From positions 7,041,244 to 7,105,243 of the forward strand of contig NW_004454163.1 in the NCBI RefSeq assembly GCF_000283155.1: a stretch of DNA of 64,000 bases, given 5' to 3'. Source of the stretch: Ceratotherium simum simum. Taxonomy: Eukaryota; Chordata; Mammalia; Perissodactyla; Rhinocerotidae. Below are positions 21,309 to 31,082 of this stretch, piece after piece. The notes beneath the pieces are model-generated. The model was not told the DNA's origin, searched no databases, and saw nothing but the letters and a program-made list of their open reading frames with translations. Within the stretch, counting starts at the first letter, position 1; the number at the start of each line of letters is the position of its first letter. A program made the translations under genes and the position numbers.

Positions 21309-21537
21309 GAGCAAACGGCAGCCGCCAACTCCTGCTCCCCGTCCCCCAGGACCCCACCCAGCTGCACACCAGGTATCTAGCCCTAAGTTTTCCTTGGACA
21401 TTCCCCAAGTCCTTGTCTGCCTGTGGCCATCAGCACCTCTGCCAGGCCCAGGTGAGCTGGCTGGAAGAGACTGCTCCCTGGTAGAAGAAAAATGCCTTCT
21501 ACCAGTCATCGTGCGCCCCACCACCACGAGAAAATGA

Positions 21538-21900
21538 AAAGCTGAGAATCTGAGTCCAGAAGTTGCAGACAGTGAGGAGAGTGGCTTCAGAAACTTCCCA
21601 TCGCCTCCTGGCAGCCTTGGCCCTGGCCATGTCCCTGGCTCCCAGGTGCTGTCCCAACAGCCAGAAAAGGAAAGACCAGTCCCAGCAGCCACTACTACCC
21701 AATCTGTAAAACAGATAAAAGACCAGGAAACAGAGCAGGAAGAACAACCTGAACACAAAAAAGTGAGGCATCTGGACCCAGACATGAGAAATCTGAGGCC
21801 ACCAATCCAGGCAGAAATCCATCTTCCAGTGGAGAGGCCATGTCAGGGGCTATCTGTGAAGGCAGAGGTTGCTGCCTTTGTGGGAGGTGGGCTTGGAAAG
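21538..21900 (+). CDS. Putative exon ORF, unknown protein
   Basis: This open segment follows a TGA at 21535 and reaches a donor-like AAG|GTCAGT at 21900/21901; without splicing the frame runs on to 22065. The product is polar, with a Gln/Glu/Lys-rich stretch (SVKQIKDQETEQEEQPEHKK, 21703-21762) after a Pro/Gly-rich part. No domain, signal peptide or membrane segment is visible. No start codon with a convincing context is present at its beginning, so it would need an upstream exon. I do not recognise it. Confidence 0.25.
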
Positions 21901-22100
21901 GTCAGTGGTTCGTGGCTTGGTGCTGAGGCCTGGCCAATGCTTGGAGCCATTCAGAGTGCGGTCGCCCTGATGGGTCACTGTGCCGTGGTGCTGGTGGGCT
22001 CGTGGCCTGAAGACCTTTGGCCTGGGACCAACTTCACCCTGATGTCTTGGTGGCATATCACTTGAGGAGTCTTTTTCTTCTGCGGAGTTCTCTCATTCAG

Positions 22101-22472
22101 AAGGAGCAAAGGCTGCCTGAAAAATCAGCTTGTCGACTTGGCGTCACAGGAAGGACATGACTTAAAGAACTTGCCAGAGGATCAGGCGTCCCTGGCTATG
22201 GCGAAAGATGGGGAGGAGACCCAGGCCCTGAGTGCAGAGGAGTCCTGGGCTGAGCTCTCCAGGCTAAGGACAGGTACCCCCGATTGGAGGGGGAGGGGGA
22301 GGTGTTACAAGAACAGGCTGAGCAGTGGTGTCAGCTGCAGGCCGAGGACCTCGAGCTGGAGAGCTGCTGCGGGGAAATGAGGGGATTCCTGGAAGCTTTT
22401 GCCTTCCAGGCAACATTTTCACTGGGTGAAAAGGGTGATGTCCCCGCACACGCCCATCCCAGGAGGGCATAG
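22101..22472 (+). pseudogene. Putative terminal coiled-coil exon with frameshift
   Basis: After the acceptor-like CTCTCATTCAG (22090-22100) one frame is open from 22102, reading LKNQLVDLASQEGHDLKNL and EESWAELSRLR. Near 22268 the similarly polar, Leu/Glu-rich reading shifts to another frame (DRYPRLEGEGEVLQEQ, AEDLELE) ending at TAG 22470-22472. The two halves look like one coiled-coil interrupted by a single-base loss, or two alternative exons. The polyadenylation signal follows 59 bp later. Function is unknown. Confidence 0.3.
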
Positions 22473-22550
22473 AAGGGGAGCGGGGGCTCTTGAGTGGAGG
22501 TGGCATCAGCTTCATTATATATGTGTTTTAAATAAATGTATTGGAATACA

Positions 22551-24510
22551 AAAGAAGTGTCCCCGGTGATTGTGATGGACAGCCCAGGGTCACAGTCCCT
22601 GCACCATGCCACAGGAGTCGTCGCATTCTCCAGCTGGGTGGGTCTCAACAGGGCAAGTGTCCAATTTGACCCGAGAACAGAGCCATGAGGCAGCTGGGGT
22701 CTCCTCGGCTCTGAGAAAGTGTCGGTGAACTACAGAGAGCTGGCACTGAGCACAGCCTGCCCTTCCCCATCAACACTTTTCACACACGTTGACATCTCTA
22801 AAACTCAAAGCTAGCTGCTGGGGGGCGCAGGGCGGGGGGGGGGCGCCATTCTGATAGAAAGGAAAGCAGAAGCAGAGTGTCCTCACACAGGCATTTCTGC
22901 CGGAGACCTCACAGCCAGTTTGTGGCAAAACTTGGGTTTGGACCCTGATGTTATGGCTCCAAACTCCGGCCATGGCAGCAGGTGCTTCCCCACAGCAGGT
23001 TCCTGTCTGATGCAGGCCTTCAATGAGCAGATGTGAGGGGAGGCAGTGTCGGGAGAGGCCAGAGGTGTGGGACACATTCCCTGTCTCTGGGTGAGGTGCT
23101 GTGGGGTGAGGGTGGCAGGTGAGAGACTGGAGAGAGGGGCCAGGATGGTGGGCTGCGTGCTCAGAGCCACAGAAGCACTGCAGGATTCCGGGGAGAAAAG
23201 TGAGATTCACTCTGGCTGCTCTAGGTGTGGGCGTGGAAGGACAGAGCAAGGCAGAGCAGGAGACAGGTGGGAACAGGTAGGTGCATCTGGGAGACATGGA
23301 TGAAGGGAGGTGGCGGCTTCCAAGAGGCAGAGCTGAGAATCAGTGATGAATTGGATGCTGGGGGGCAGAGAGAGAGGAGGACGCCAAGGTTCCAGCCTCA
23401 GCCCTCCTGGGTTATGGTCCCTCTCAGCTCCAGGGACTGTGGGCTGCAGCTCAGGTAAGCTGTGGATCCCAATGAACAGGGCCTGCCTGTGGCTCAGGCC
23501 AAGATGGAGGTGTGGCCCAGGGGTGGTGCTCGAGGCAACTGGGTGCAAACTGAGGAGAGTCATGAAGAAGGCTGGGTCTGGGTGGGGGAGGTGAACTTGA
23601 GTGGGACTGGGATGGTGTCTGAGCCATTTCCAGGGCTGCTGGTTTCAGGAGCCAGTGGGGAGGGCAGTGGAGTCCAGGTAACTAGAGGGGAAGTGGCTCA
23701 GAGCTGGTGTTAATGTGATAAATGTCAATATCAGATGGTGAGGACCAGGAGGAGGTGCGATTTGAGGAGTGACATTTAGTGAAGGTCTGAAATGGGAGTG
23801 GACACCGTGTGGGACCTGGGCCGGCCTCCCCACAGGCAGAGGCAGCATTTCACACTCACCTCCTGTCAGCTGGGGACCCCAGGTCTCCTGCGCTGGGCAA
23901 GGTCTGAGGGGCAGAAGTCAGAGGGCACAGGGTGCACTTGTGTGATCCCAGCGCTGGGAACCTCCTCTGCTCAGCTGCTCAGACCCAGCTCACGTGTCCC
24001 TGGGTTCCAGGACACAGCAGCCTCCTGGAGACCAGAGGGGCTGAGACCCAAGTTTGGGGGTGTGATCCGGAGCTGCTCACCTCTTCCGAACCCTCAGTTC
24101 TTTCATCTTTAAAATGTGGGTGACTCCGGCAGAGATGGGGTGGGGTGAGCAGGAGGCAGGAAATGGCAGGGGTTGGGGAGGGGGCGTTAGGTGCAGGGGA
24201 TTGATAGAGCCCCGTCCACCGTGAGCTGGCTTCTTGTCCTGGCCCTTCCTTCCCGAAGGCAGAACATCAGCTCTGGGAGGAGAGCACTCTGGGTGCTGCC
24301 TCTGTCCCACACCTGGCCTTCTCTACCCCTCTCAGTCACAGGCTGCCACAGCCCAGCAACTGCATTCCCCAGACCCTCCTGTCTCCTCCACTGCTGCTTG
24401 GCACCCACAGATTGGGGTCCTGGGGCTGCAGGGAAGCTTTGAGCTCCAGGGAGCCGGAATGGGACAGCTACTTTTAGGGAGCTATTCTGTGACATGCTGA
24501 CAAATACGGC
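22551..24510. other. GC-rich spacer without recognised gene
   Basis: About 2 kb of G-rich sequence (for example a GGGCGGGGGGGGG run at 22830). ORFs up to 175 codons on both strands overlap each other and resemble nothing known. No repeat family is identified with confidence. Confidence 0.4.
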
Positions 24511-24514
24511 ATTA

Positions 24515-25034
24515 GTATATATTTTTTGAAGTACTTATAGATTTACAGGAAGCTGCAGATAGTACAGAAAGGCCACAGGTACCCTTCACTCATTTTTCCC
24601 CAGTGATAACATCTTACATCACTGTGAACAATATCGACACCAGCAAACCAACACTGGCGCATTGTGCATGTCTGGTTCTGTCATTTTGTCATGTGTACAT
24701 TCTGGTAACCAACAGCACAATCCACGTGCGAAACTGCTCCATCAGCACAAAGATCTCCCTTGTGCTGCCCAGCCCTACCCTAACCATTCCTGCCCAAGGC
24801 AACCACCAATCTGTTCTCCATCTTGGAAGTTTTGTCAATTTGAGCATGTTACATGAAGGGAATCATACAGCTGAACTTGAGGTTGGTTGTTTTGTTTTTT
24901 TCACTCAGCATAATGTCTCTGAGATCCGTTCAAGTTGAGTGTATCAATGGTTCTTTTTTCTAGCTGAGTACGGTTCCATGGTGAGGCCATACCACAATTT
25001 GTTCATCCATTCACCTTTTGAGGGACATTTTGAA
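24515..25034 (-). mobile_element. L1 3' UTR, antisense
   Basis: Antisense L1 3' region: ATTTACAGGAAGCTGCAGATAG, CAACCACCAATCTGTTCTCCAT, GGAATCATACAG, TTTTTTCACTCAGCATAATG and TTGTTCATCCATTCACC. It stops abruptly where minisatellite array 2 begins. Confidence 0.8.
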
Positions 25035-25035
25035 A

Positions 25036-25240
25036 GCCAACTGCAAGCCCCCCAATCCAGCTCAGCACAGGACAAGCGAGTCCCCTGGACACCCAGCCCA
25101 TACCCTGGATACAGAGCAACTAAGTCCCTGGGACACTCAGCCCACCAGGAGCCCTCCCATTCAGCTCAACAGGGGGCAGGTGAATGAGTCCTCCAGACAC
25201 CTGGCCAACTGTGAGCCCTGACCAAGCTAAGCATAGGAAG
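25036..25240 (+). repeat. 60-bp minisatellite, array 2
   Basis: Three to four imperfect units with AATCCAGCTCAGCACAGGAC, AAGCGAGTCCCCTGGACACCC, CACCAGGAGCCCTCC and CTGGCCAACTGTGAGCCCTGA blocks match those of array 1, 3.7 kb upstream, in the same orientation. Confidence 0.75.
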
Positions 25241-25435
25241 GGCACAGGTTTGCATATTCCATGTGTACGACAAAGGCCAAAGAAGCAGGTAACCTAGGAG
25301 AAGAAGAGTTTGAGTTGAGCTCAAAGAGTTAGGGACAAACTAGAACATGCAAAGCCTGTAAACTGAGACAAGGAATTTGGATTTTACACAGGGGAAGCGC
25401 ATCATCTGACCGCAGTCCAAATCCAAATCAAGACC
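25241..25435. other. Spacer of unknown origin
   Basis: Short purine-rich segment between the minisatellite and the retroviral fragment; AGGAATTTGGATTTTACAC resembles an old dispersed repeat, not identified. Confidence 0.35.
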
Positions 25436-26165
25436 AAGCTCAGAGATGGTTGCTTAACTCATTGGCCAAGGTAGTTTTGGATAATCATATAGCCCTTGAT
25501 CATCTACTTGCTGAGCAAGGAGGTGTCTGTGCAATGGGGAACACTTCCTGTTGCACATGGATAAATGCCTCTGGGGAAGTAGAAACCCAATTACATAGAA
25601 TTAGAGAGCAAGCATATTGGTTACAACAAATTTCACCTAACAATCCACTGTCTTTTGATTTGTTCAGCCGGTTACCTTCAGGTCTGGGCTCTTGGTTTAG
25701 AAACATCCTGCAAACCGGGCTTATAGTATTCTTCTTTATCTTTCTCTGTATACTTGTTGGAAATTTCTGTACCTATTGCCTGTCAAACCTCTGTAAAAAT
25801 GATGTATCCAGGGCTGGCCTAGTGGCATAGTGGTTAAGTTCTCACACTCGGCTTCGGCGGCCCGGGGTTCGTGGTTCAGATCCTGAGCGTGGACCTGTGC
25901 ACCGCTCATCAACCCATGCTGTGGTGGCATCCCACATATAAAATAGAAGAAGATGGGCACAGATGTTAGCTCAGGGACAATTTTTCTCAGAAAAGAGGAA
26001 GATTGGCAACAGATGTTAGCTCTGGGCCAATCTTCCTCACCAAATAATAAAAAACATTAAAACAAAACAAAACAAAACCCCACAAAAAACGATGTACCCA
26101 ATGAGGTGATAGTAGCTCAGTGCTTTGAGATGACTTCCAATGCCTATGACCTTGGAGAAATATAG
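25436..26165 (+). pseudogene. Endogenous retrovirus env transmembrane subunit, partial
   Basis: The reading frame ending at 25830 encodes the C-terminal portion of a class I (gammaretrovirus-like) Env transmembrane protein. It contains the region preceding and including a CX6CC motif (near 25531-25557), a short ectodomain remainder, a hydrophobic membrane-spanning segment (about 25715-25775) and the start of the cytoplasmic tail. The surface subunit, the cleavage site and the fusion peptide are missing. An ERE at 25811 interrupts the tail; viral sequence resumes after the target duplication and stays open to a TAG at 26163-26165. The fragment has lost its 5' end and any functional context, so it is a relic. 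The CX6CC motif and the neighbouring immunosuppressive-type region place it among the class I families. Confidence 0.88.
25811..26084 (+). mobile_element. ERE SINE in env
   Basis: Older-subtype head with two tail modules and an AAAACAAAAC tail. Target duplication 25795-25810 and 26085-26100, 14 of 16 identical. Confidence 0.93.
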
Positions 26166-26392
26166 ACTTAGATGGGAAATGCCTGAGAGTTTTACCTCCT
26201 AACCTTCCTAATCTTCCTTGTTACTCAAACGTGGCCTAAATGGTTTCCAACCACTATGCACCTTCCCTCCAATGTGGGACGTGACAACCAGGAAAAGTCC
26301 TTCCTGTCACGGAGGGACAAAACCACTATGTGCAGAGAACCTGACTCTTGATCAATGATGCTTTCAGAGAAAGATCTTTATCAAAAGGGGAA
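26166..26392 (+). mobile_element. ERV noncoding region between env and LTR
   Basis: Sequence after the env stop leading to a polypurine tract, AAAAGGGGAA at 26383-26392, directly before the LTR. No accessory ORF is apparent. Confidence 0.6.
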
Positions 26393-26834
26393 TACGTGGA
26401 AATTAATAAAAAAAACTTTGACTAAATTGGAATTGGGAAGGCCTGTAGAGAGAGTCCTTATGCCCTATCAGACATTGTCAATTACTCCAAACAGGAAGAT
26501 ACATAAGCTTGCATCTCTGGCAACTATTTTACTACTGCAGGAAGATTTCTCTCCCCTCCTGGCAACAGCCCCGCCAATTGAGAAGCACCACAGCTCAGCC
26601 AATGAGAAGCTGTGACCACCCTGAACTGTTACTTTTCTCCAGTGGACTTTCCATTACAACAGCCCCTCCCTACTCCCCCTTTGCTCTATAAAAGCAAGCC
26701 CCTTCCTTTGTCTCTCCGGATTTGCCTATGGTTCACCATAGCATGCACATCCTGAATTGCAATTCTTTACTGATCCCAAATAAAGCCTTTTTTGCTGGGG
26801 AAATAACTGGTTGTCTACTTGTTTAAGGTCAACA
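26393..26834 (+). mobile_element. 3' LTR of the class I ERV
   Basis: U3-R-U5 signals are in order: CCAAT at 26599, TATAAAAG at 26687 and AATAAA at 26779. A polypurine tract adjoins the 5' side. The end is near AAGGTCAACA; the exact termini are eroded (the expected initial TG reads TA). No 5' LTR, gag or pol is present in the window. Confidence 0.75.
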
Positions 26835-28125
26835 CTATTCATCCATGGGTCCCACATTGATCCCCAAATCGTTATGAAGCACCTGTGCCTTACAGCTTGG
26901 TTCCTGGGTACAGGACAGGGTACTCCCCAGGACCCAGCATGGGGCTTCTCTGTTGTTGGTGAACCACTTATTGAATGCAAGTGGAGACAACGAGTTCCTG
27001 GGGCAGATGGAGCCTCAGGATGGCAGGACACCAGAGGGGATGAAGCCCCAGTCTGAGGGGCTCACGACCACACACGTTGGTGTGCCTTCCAGGCTCCGGG
27101 TGCTTTGCACCGATGTGGAGCAGACACTGGCCTCAACCGCCTCCTGGCCCAAACTCCTCAGGGCAGCATCTCTGGCCTCATATGTCCGCCATTCCAGAAA
27201 ACCAGACCCATTCCTGAAATGGGAAAAGAAAAATGAAGAACAACTTTTCTAGAGCACAGAGCAACATCCAAATAAAAGGAACAGTGGCTTGTGTGCCTGT
27301 GGACAGCTGGAAACGTGGCAGACTGGTCCAGTTCATGGGCTGTTCACACCAGCAGCTTCTGGGTGGTGCTCGTCCCTCTCATCCCGGACACTCACAGGCT
27401 TTCAAAGGGCCACCAGTGCTCTGGTGTTTCCACCAGCCATGAGAGAATAAACTCGATGCCTCTCACACATCACTTTTCTGTCATGTTGGGAGTAGGGGAT
27501 GATGCAGGTGAACACTTTTCTCTATAAATATTTGGTGGATAGTGCTGTATTGAGAAGCACTTAGATTCTGGCTGGGTTGGGGTGTTGAGTGAGCCACGCA
27601 ACAGTGAACTTGTCTTGTCTGGTTCCCAATCTAACTCCACCCAGGGCATCCCTCACACACCGCTCGGCAAAGAGAGACTCAGTAAAGGTTTGTTGAATGA
27701 ATGTGTGCACAGAAAAATGAGGCACCAGGGCCAGAAGGGGTGTGGGCAGCAAGTGGCCACATTCCAGACCCAGGATTCTAGGATGGGGCGCACCAAAGCA
27801 GGACTCGCACACTTTCGATTTCAGGAGCCAATAACAGTCCACAGCACACCACAGGGGGCCACCTTTCTATTTTCAGAAATAAGAACATGAAGGCAGTTCT
27901 GTACACACTGTCACCTTCTCATCAAAGGAGGGAGATTTTCCCACCAACTGGGAAGGACACAACGTCAGAGAAAAGCCAGTCCCATCCGAGAAATGGGGAC
28001 GGGTGGCTGATTGTCCAAGCCAGGCCCCTTAGAGGATGAAGGGACGTTCCTCACCATCAAAGGACCTGGGGACAACAGGTATCACGGACAGGCACAGAGG
28101 ATGTGCAGTCACGCTGCCAGGAGAG
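26835..28125. other. Spacer without recognised gene
   Basis: Mixed composition. A weak L2-like tail (GTTTGTTGAATGAATG) is near 27689. ORFs up to 102 codons have no family resemblance. Confidence 0.4.
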
Positions 28126-28129
28126 GGCG

Positions 28130-28725
28130 GCTGCCACCTCCTCGCCCCCAGCTGAAGGTGCGCCGCGGAGCCTGCTGTCCTGGAAGCCACAAGAATAAGG
28201 TGCTCGGGGAAGCAGGTGTGGTGAGGTGTGTCAGCGCCCCTGAGAGGCCAGGATGGGAACGCAGTGTGCACCGCCGGCGGGGAGTGAGGTGGTCCTGCTG
28301 GTCGCCTTGCGACCCTCTTGCTGGTCCTGTGCCCCGCGCCCAGCTTCAGTATGGCAGGCCCCTGCAGAAGACTGCCCTGCCTGATTGGCCGCTCAGGCCA
28401 CAGGTGCAGGGAGTGGTCGCGCCTGGCAGGTAGTCGCCCCCAGGGCACCTCCAGCCTTCGCTGGCTGGCGCTGGAGGAGGAAGGTGCAACGCCTGCCCAG
28501 AGCCCCACCGGAGCCGATGGCGCCCGCGCACAACGCACCTCTGGCGGGCTGGGCGGGCGGCCGTGCCGCCGCAGACCCGGGCTCAGGCTGGAGGAGCAGC
28601 TCTCCCTCAGACGGCGCGCCGGGCAGGCCTGGACGGCCGCGGGCTCCCTCCCAGGCGCCGCGCGCTCCTTCAACACGAGCGCAATGAGAGCACCGGACGG
28701 AGACCGGTGGAACGGCCGGTGAAGT
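28130..28725. promoter_or_regulatory. CpG island, main part
   Basis: Dense CpG, for example eight to nine CpGs per 60 bases at 28501-28680, with GC-box-like GGGCGGGC at 28551. No TATA box is evident. ATG-initiated ORFs occur on both strands and overlap (plus 28318-28722; minus 28029-28676), which is expected of GC-rich DNA. This looks like a TATA-less promoter or orphan island. The direction and gene are unknown. Confidence 0.65.
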
Positions 28726-28879
28726 GATTTCTCTCCTTTTGCAATGGACGGGTAGCTATTTTAAGTAGTGTCCTCTATTTAAATAAGCTAAATTTCCCCC
28801 GCTTGTCACCATCTCTGGTCCCACGTGACTTCAACCACTGATTCTTTAGGAAACCTCTTGTCTGACTTGTGACTCCTCA
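28726..28879. other. AT-richer gap between CpG islands
   Basis: Contains a CACGTG E-box at about 28823. No other feature is recognised. Confidence 0.4.
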
Positions 28880-29045
28880 AGCCCTCAGCCGGCCTCAGGT
28901 CGGTCCCGTGGCGGCTGCGGCAGGAGAGCGGCCTCTCGCCGTGGTGGGGGTGCGGCGGCGGCCTCGGAGCCCCCGCGCGCCCAGCTTCTGAAAGAACGGA
29001 ATTGCAGCAGCGCTGAGAGCCAAAGTCCGAGGCTCACACTACAAG
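28880..29045. promoter_or_regulatory. CpG island, second part
   Basis: A second CpG-dense block with GCGGCGGCCTCGGAGCCCCC near 28951. No TATA box. Confidence 0.6.
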
Positions 29046-29350
29046 CCAGGTCAGCCCCTCATGCCTCATCACCTCTCCACCTTCCCATCGCCAAACAGAG
29101 CCAGCCGGGACCCTGCGGGAGTTCCAGAACCATCCGCGTCAGCACGGACGGGCCGCAGGCAGCCCAGGACCGGGATGTCCCGCCCTCAGAGTGGTCAGGT
29201 GTGGGGCTAGAGTAAATCACAGGACATAGGATTCGAAGATGGAGTGTGGTGACAGCTGCTGACCTGTCCACCAGGCAAGCCCTTCCACCAGCAAAAAGAT
29301 TACGACTTGCTGAAGGCTCAGATGATAGCATTTTTTAGCAATAAAGTATT
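29046..29350. other. Spacer without recognised feature
   Basis: GC-moderate DNA flanking the island. Nothing recognised. Confidence 0.4.
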
Positions 29351-29351
29351 T

Positions 29352-29514
29352 TTTAATTGAGGTACGTACGTTGTTTTTTAGACATAATGCCATTGCACTT
29401 AATAGACTACAGTATAGTGAGAAACCAAAAAAATTGTGTGACTTGGTTTATTTCGATGTTCACTTTATTGTGGTGGTCTGGAACTGAACCCACAATAGCT
29501 CCGAGGTGTGCCTG
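29352..29514 (+). mobile_element. Tigger-type DNA transposon terminal fragment
   Basis: TTGTTTTTTAGACATAATGCC...ATTGCACTTAATAGACTACAG followed by GGTGGTCTGGAACTGAACCC and CCGAGGTGTGCCTG|TA is one end of a TcMar-Tigger-family element, with the terminal TA at 29515-29516. Confidence 0.7.
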
Positions 29515-29814
29515 TACAACGTAAGAGTCACCCTGTGAATATCCATTAGTTTCCAGTAGAAATAGTGTGGTTCTGCTCCCCCTGCGCCGAGGGCTTCTCA
29601 ACTCAATTAAACAAGTTGAACCAATATTAAAAAATTCTTTTTATTGACCTAAAGCAAGCAGGGGTGTTAAATGGAATATGCTGGTCAATTAAATTTTCCT
29701 GTTAGGTGAGAACTAATCCATTTCATTCCCAAAGACTCCAAATCATTCTCCTTTCTCCTTGATTTCCACCTTCAGAAATGAATATGATAATCAGAAGAGA
29801 GAACTAAGGTGGCC
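29515..29814. other. Spacer without recognised feature
   Basis: AT-moderate non-repeat DNA. Confidence 0.35.
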
Positions 29815-29965
29815 TCTAGGACAGTGTTTCTGAAAATGGTGTGCTCAGATCATCAGGGCCCTGTTAAGAGTGTGGATTTCTGGGCCCCCCTCAGATGTCC
29901 CTGGGGAACCCTGTGGGGGCAGCTGAACTCCAGGGACCCTCCCTACAGTTGGAGAACAGTTCAGT
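29815..29965 (+). mobile_element. MER5-like hAT element, diverged
   Basis: ACAGTGTTTCTGAAAATGGTG, ATTTCTGGGCCCCCCTCAGA and GGAGAACAG resemble the MER5A pattern. The match is loose. Confidence 0.4.
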
Positions 29966-30655
29966 GAGAAGGTCTCAGAGCATGTTCTGACAGCCAGTTT
30001 CATCGCTGCCTTTCACAATTAATTCTAGCAACACATTTTCTAAATGCACCATGGTTTTGTTTTGTGTGATCTTTTTTAAAGAACCAATTCTAGTTTTCTG
30101 CCATTTCCAATCAATCTTAGCTTTTGCAGCCATGCCAGTTCTCACAAACACCTGATACTTCCTGCTGTCTGCTGTGGAGTAGCTTTGGGGAAAGAGATTA
30201 TTTCCTCTCCTCTTTCTCAAACCCCACCCTAGGCTTTTTCTGTTTAACTAAAAAAAGTTAGAAATTGGTCAAATCTGTATTTTCAGAGGATCTTTTCCTA
30301 GCTGTGCTACGGCGATAGCTGATGATCTGGTGGCAGAAGAAATTCCTGATTGATAAAATGTGCAGTGTCTAGATGTTCCAGCAATAAAATTGTACCCTTG
30401 AAGTGAAAGCCTGGCCCCAGATGGGGTGCTGTGGGGAGCCACTCAACGTGGCAGCAAGACTGCTTCAGATGGCCTTGAGAGAGGCCCAGTGTAATGAGGC
30501 CCTTAATGACTCCCCATCCTCTCACTATCCTTACCTCCCGGGGCCTATGTCCCCTCCTCAACCTGGAGTAGAGGACCATTTGTAGATTGAGATGTTTAAG
30601 CCTCACTATCCAATTGCCTCAGTAAAATGCATAAATGGGTTGGCATGACTTGGAT
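29966..30655. other. Spacer without recognised feature
   Basis: Non-repeat DNA, ending in a short (TA)n at 30654-30665. Confidence 0.4.
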
Positions 30656-30699
30656 ATATATATATATTTGTTATATAACTCACGGACCCTCCTTGTTCT

Positions 30700-30840
30700 G
30701 GGGGATTTAACCCAAATGCCCATCACCTGATAAAAAGATAAACCAAATGAAGTGTATCCATACAATGAAATATCATTTGGCCATAAAAAGGAGTGGATGA
30801 AAACATTATGCTAAATGAAAGCAGTCACAAAATGTACTTG
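30700..30840 (+). mobile_element. L1 fragment
   Basis: CCCAAATGCCCATCACCTGATAAA, TATCCATACAATGAAATATCATTTGGCCATAAAAAGG and AAAACATTATGCTAAATGAAAG are the hallmark of an L1 3' region. Confidence 0.75.
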
Positions 30841-30929
30841 ATGGGCTCTGCAGGACTACAGTAACACTGCATCTGTATCCAAATGGCAAATCCACAGTCA
30901 GGGCTCTAGGAAGAGAAACTCTCAAGTAT

Positions 30930-31080
30930 GACTCAGCAATCTGGTCCTGGGCTTTGGCCCTGACATTTACTAGCTTTATGGCCTTAGTCAAGACTCAAAC
31001 TGCTCTAAACTTGAATTTCTCATCAGTAAAACTAGGATAACAGTGTCTTCATTTGTGAGGATCAAATGAGACTATGTGTG
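30930..31080 (+). mobile_element. MIR SINE fossil
   Basis: TGACATTTACTAGCTTTATGGCCTTAGTCAAG, AATTTCTCATCAGTAAAACTAGGATAA and ATCAAATGAGACTATGTG in MIR order. Confidence 0.65.
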
Positions 31081-31082
31081 TT

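Larger units (their letters stand above)
20700..22550 (+). other. Candidate transcription unit, unrecognised
   Basis: Between the TATA promoter and a polyadenylation signal (AATAAA, 22531-22536) lies about 1.85 kb with exon-like features. The first ATG is at 20726 (MALLLQLLPTFSNPED...), followed by a donor-like GTGAGC at 20777. Further splice-like sites are GTAAGT at 20944, an AG acceptor at 20868, GTATCT at 21371, GTCAGT at 21901 and a CTCTCATTCAG acceptor ending 22100. Open segments include 21538-22065 and 22102-22472. They are Glu/Gln-rich and coiled-coil-like at the end. I do not recognise the family. Frames are not consistent throughout, so this may be a noncoding RNA, a lineage-specific gene or a decaying gene. 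Confidence 0.4.

Noticed and set aside
21123..21785. Minus-strand ORF of 220 codons
   Set aside because: It is antisense to the minisatellite and the candidate unit; the Gly/Trp/Cys-rich product mirrors the repeat and has no promoter of its own.
20700..22472. Assignment of the candidate unit to a named coiled-coil or kinetochore/golgin gene
   Set aside because: Only short, loosely similar coiled-coil patterns could be matched from memory; not enough to name a family.
22770..23297. Minus-strand ORF of 175 codons
   Set aside because: Overlapping ORFs on both strands and Pro/Ser/His-rich composition in G-rich DNA indicate chance.
28029..28676. Minus-strand ORF of 215 codons
   Set aside because: It lies in a CpG-dense block where stop codons are rare; plus-strand ORFs overlap it, composition is Pro/Arg/Ala-rich and no family is recognised.
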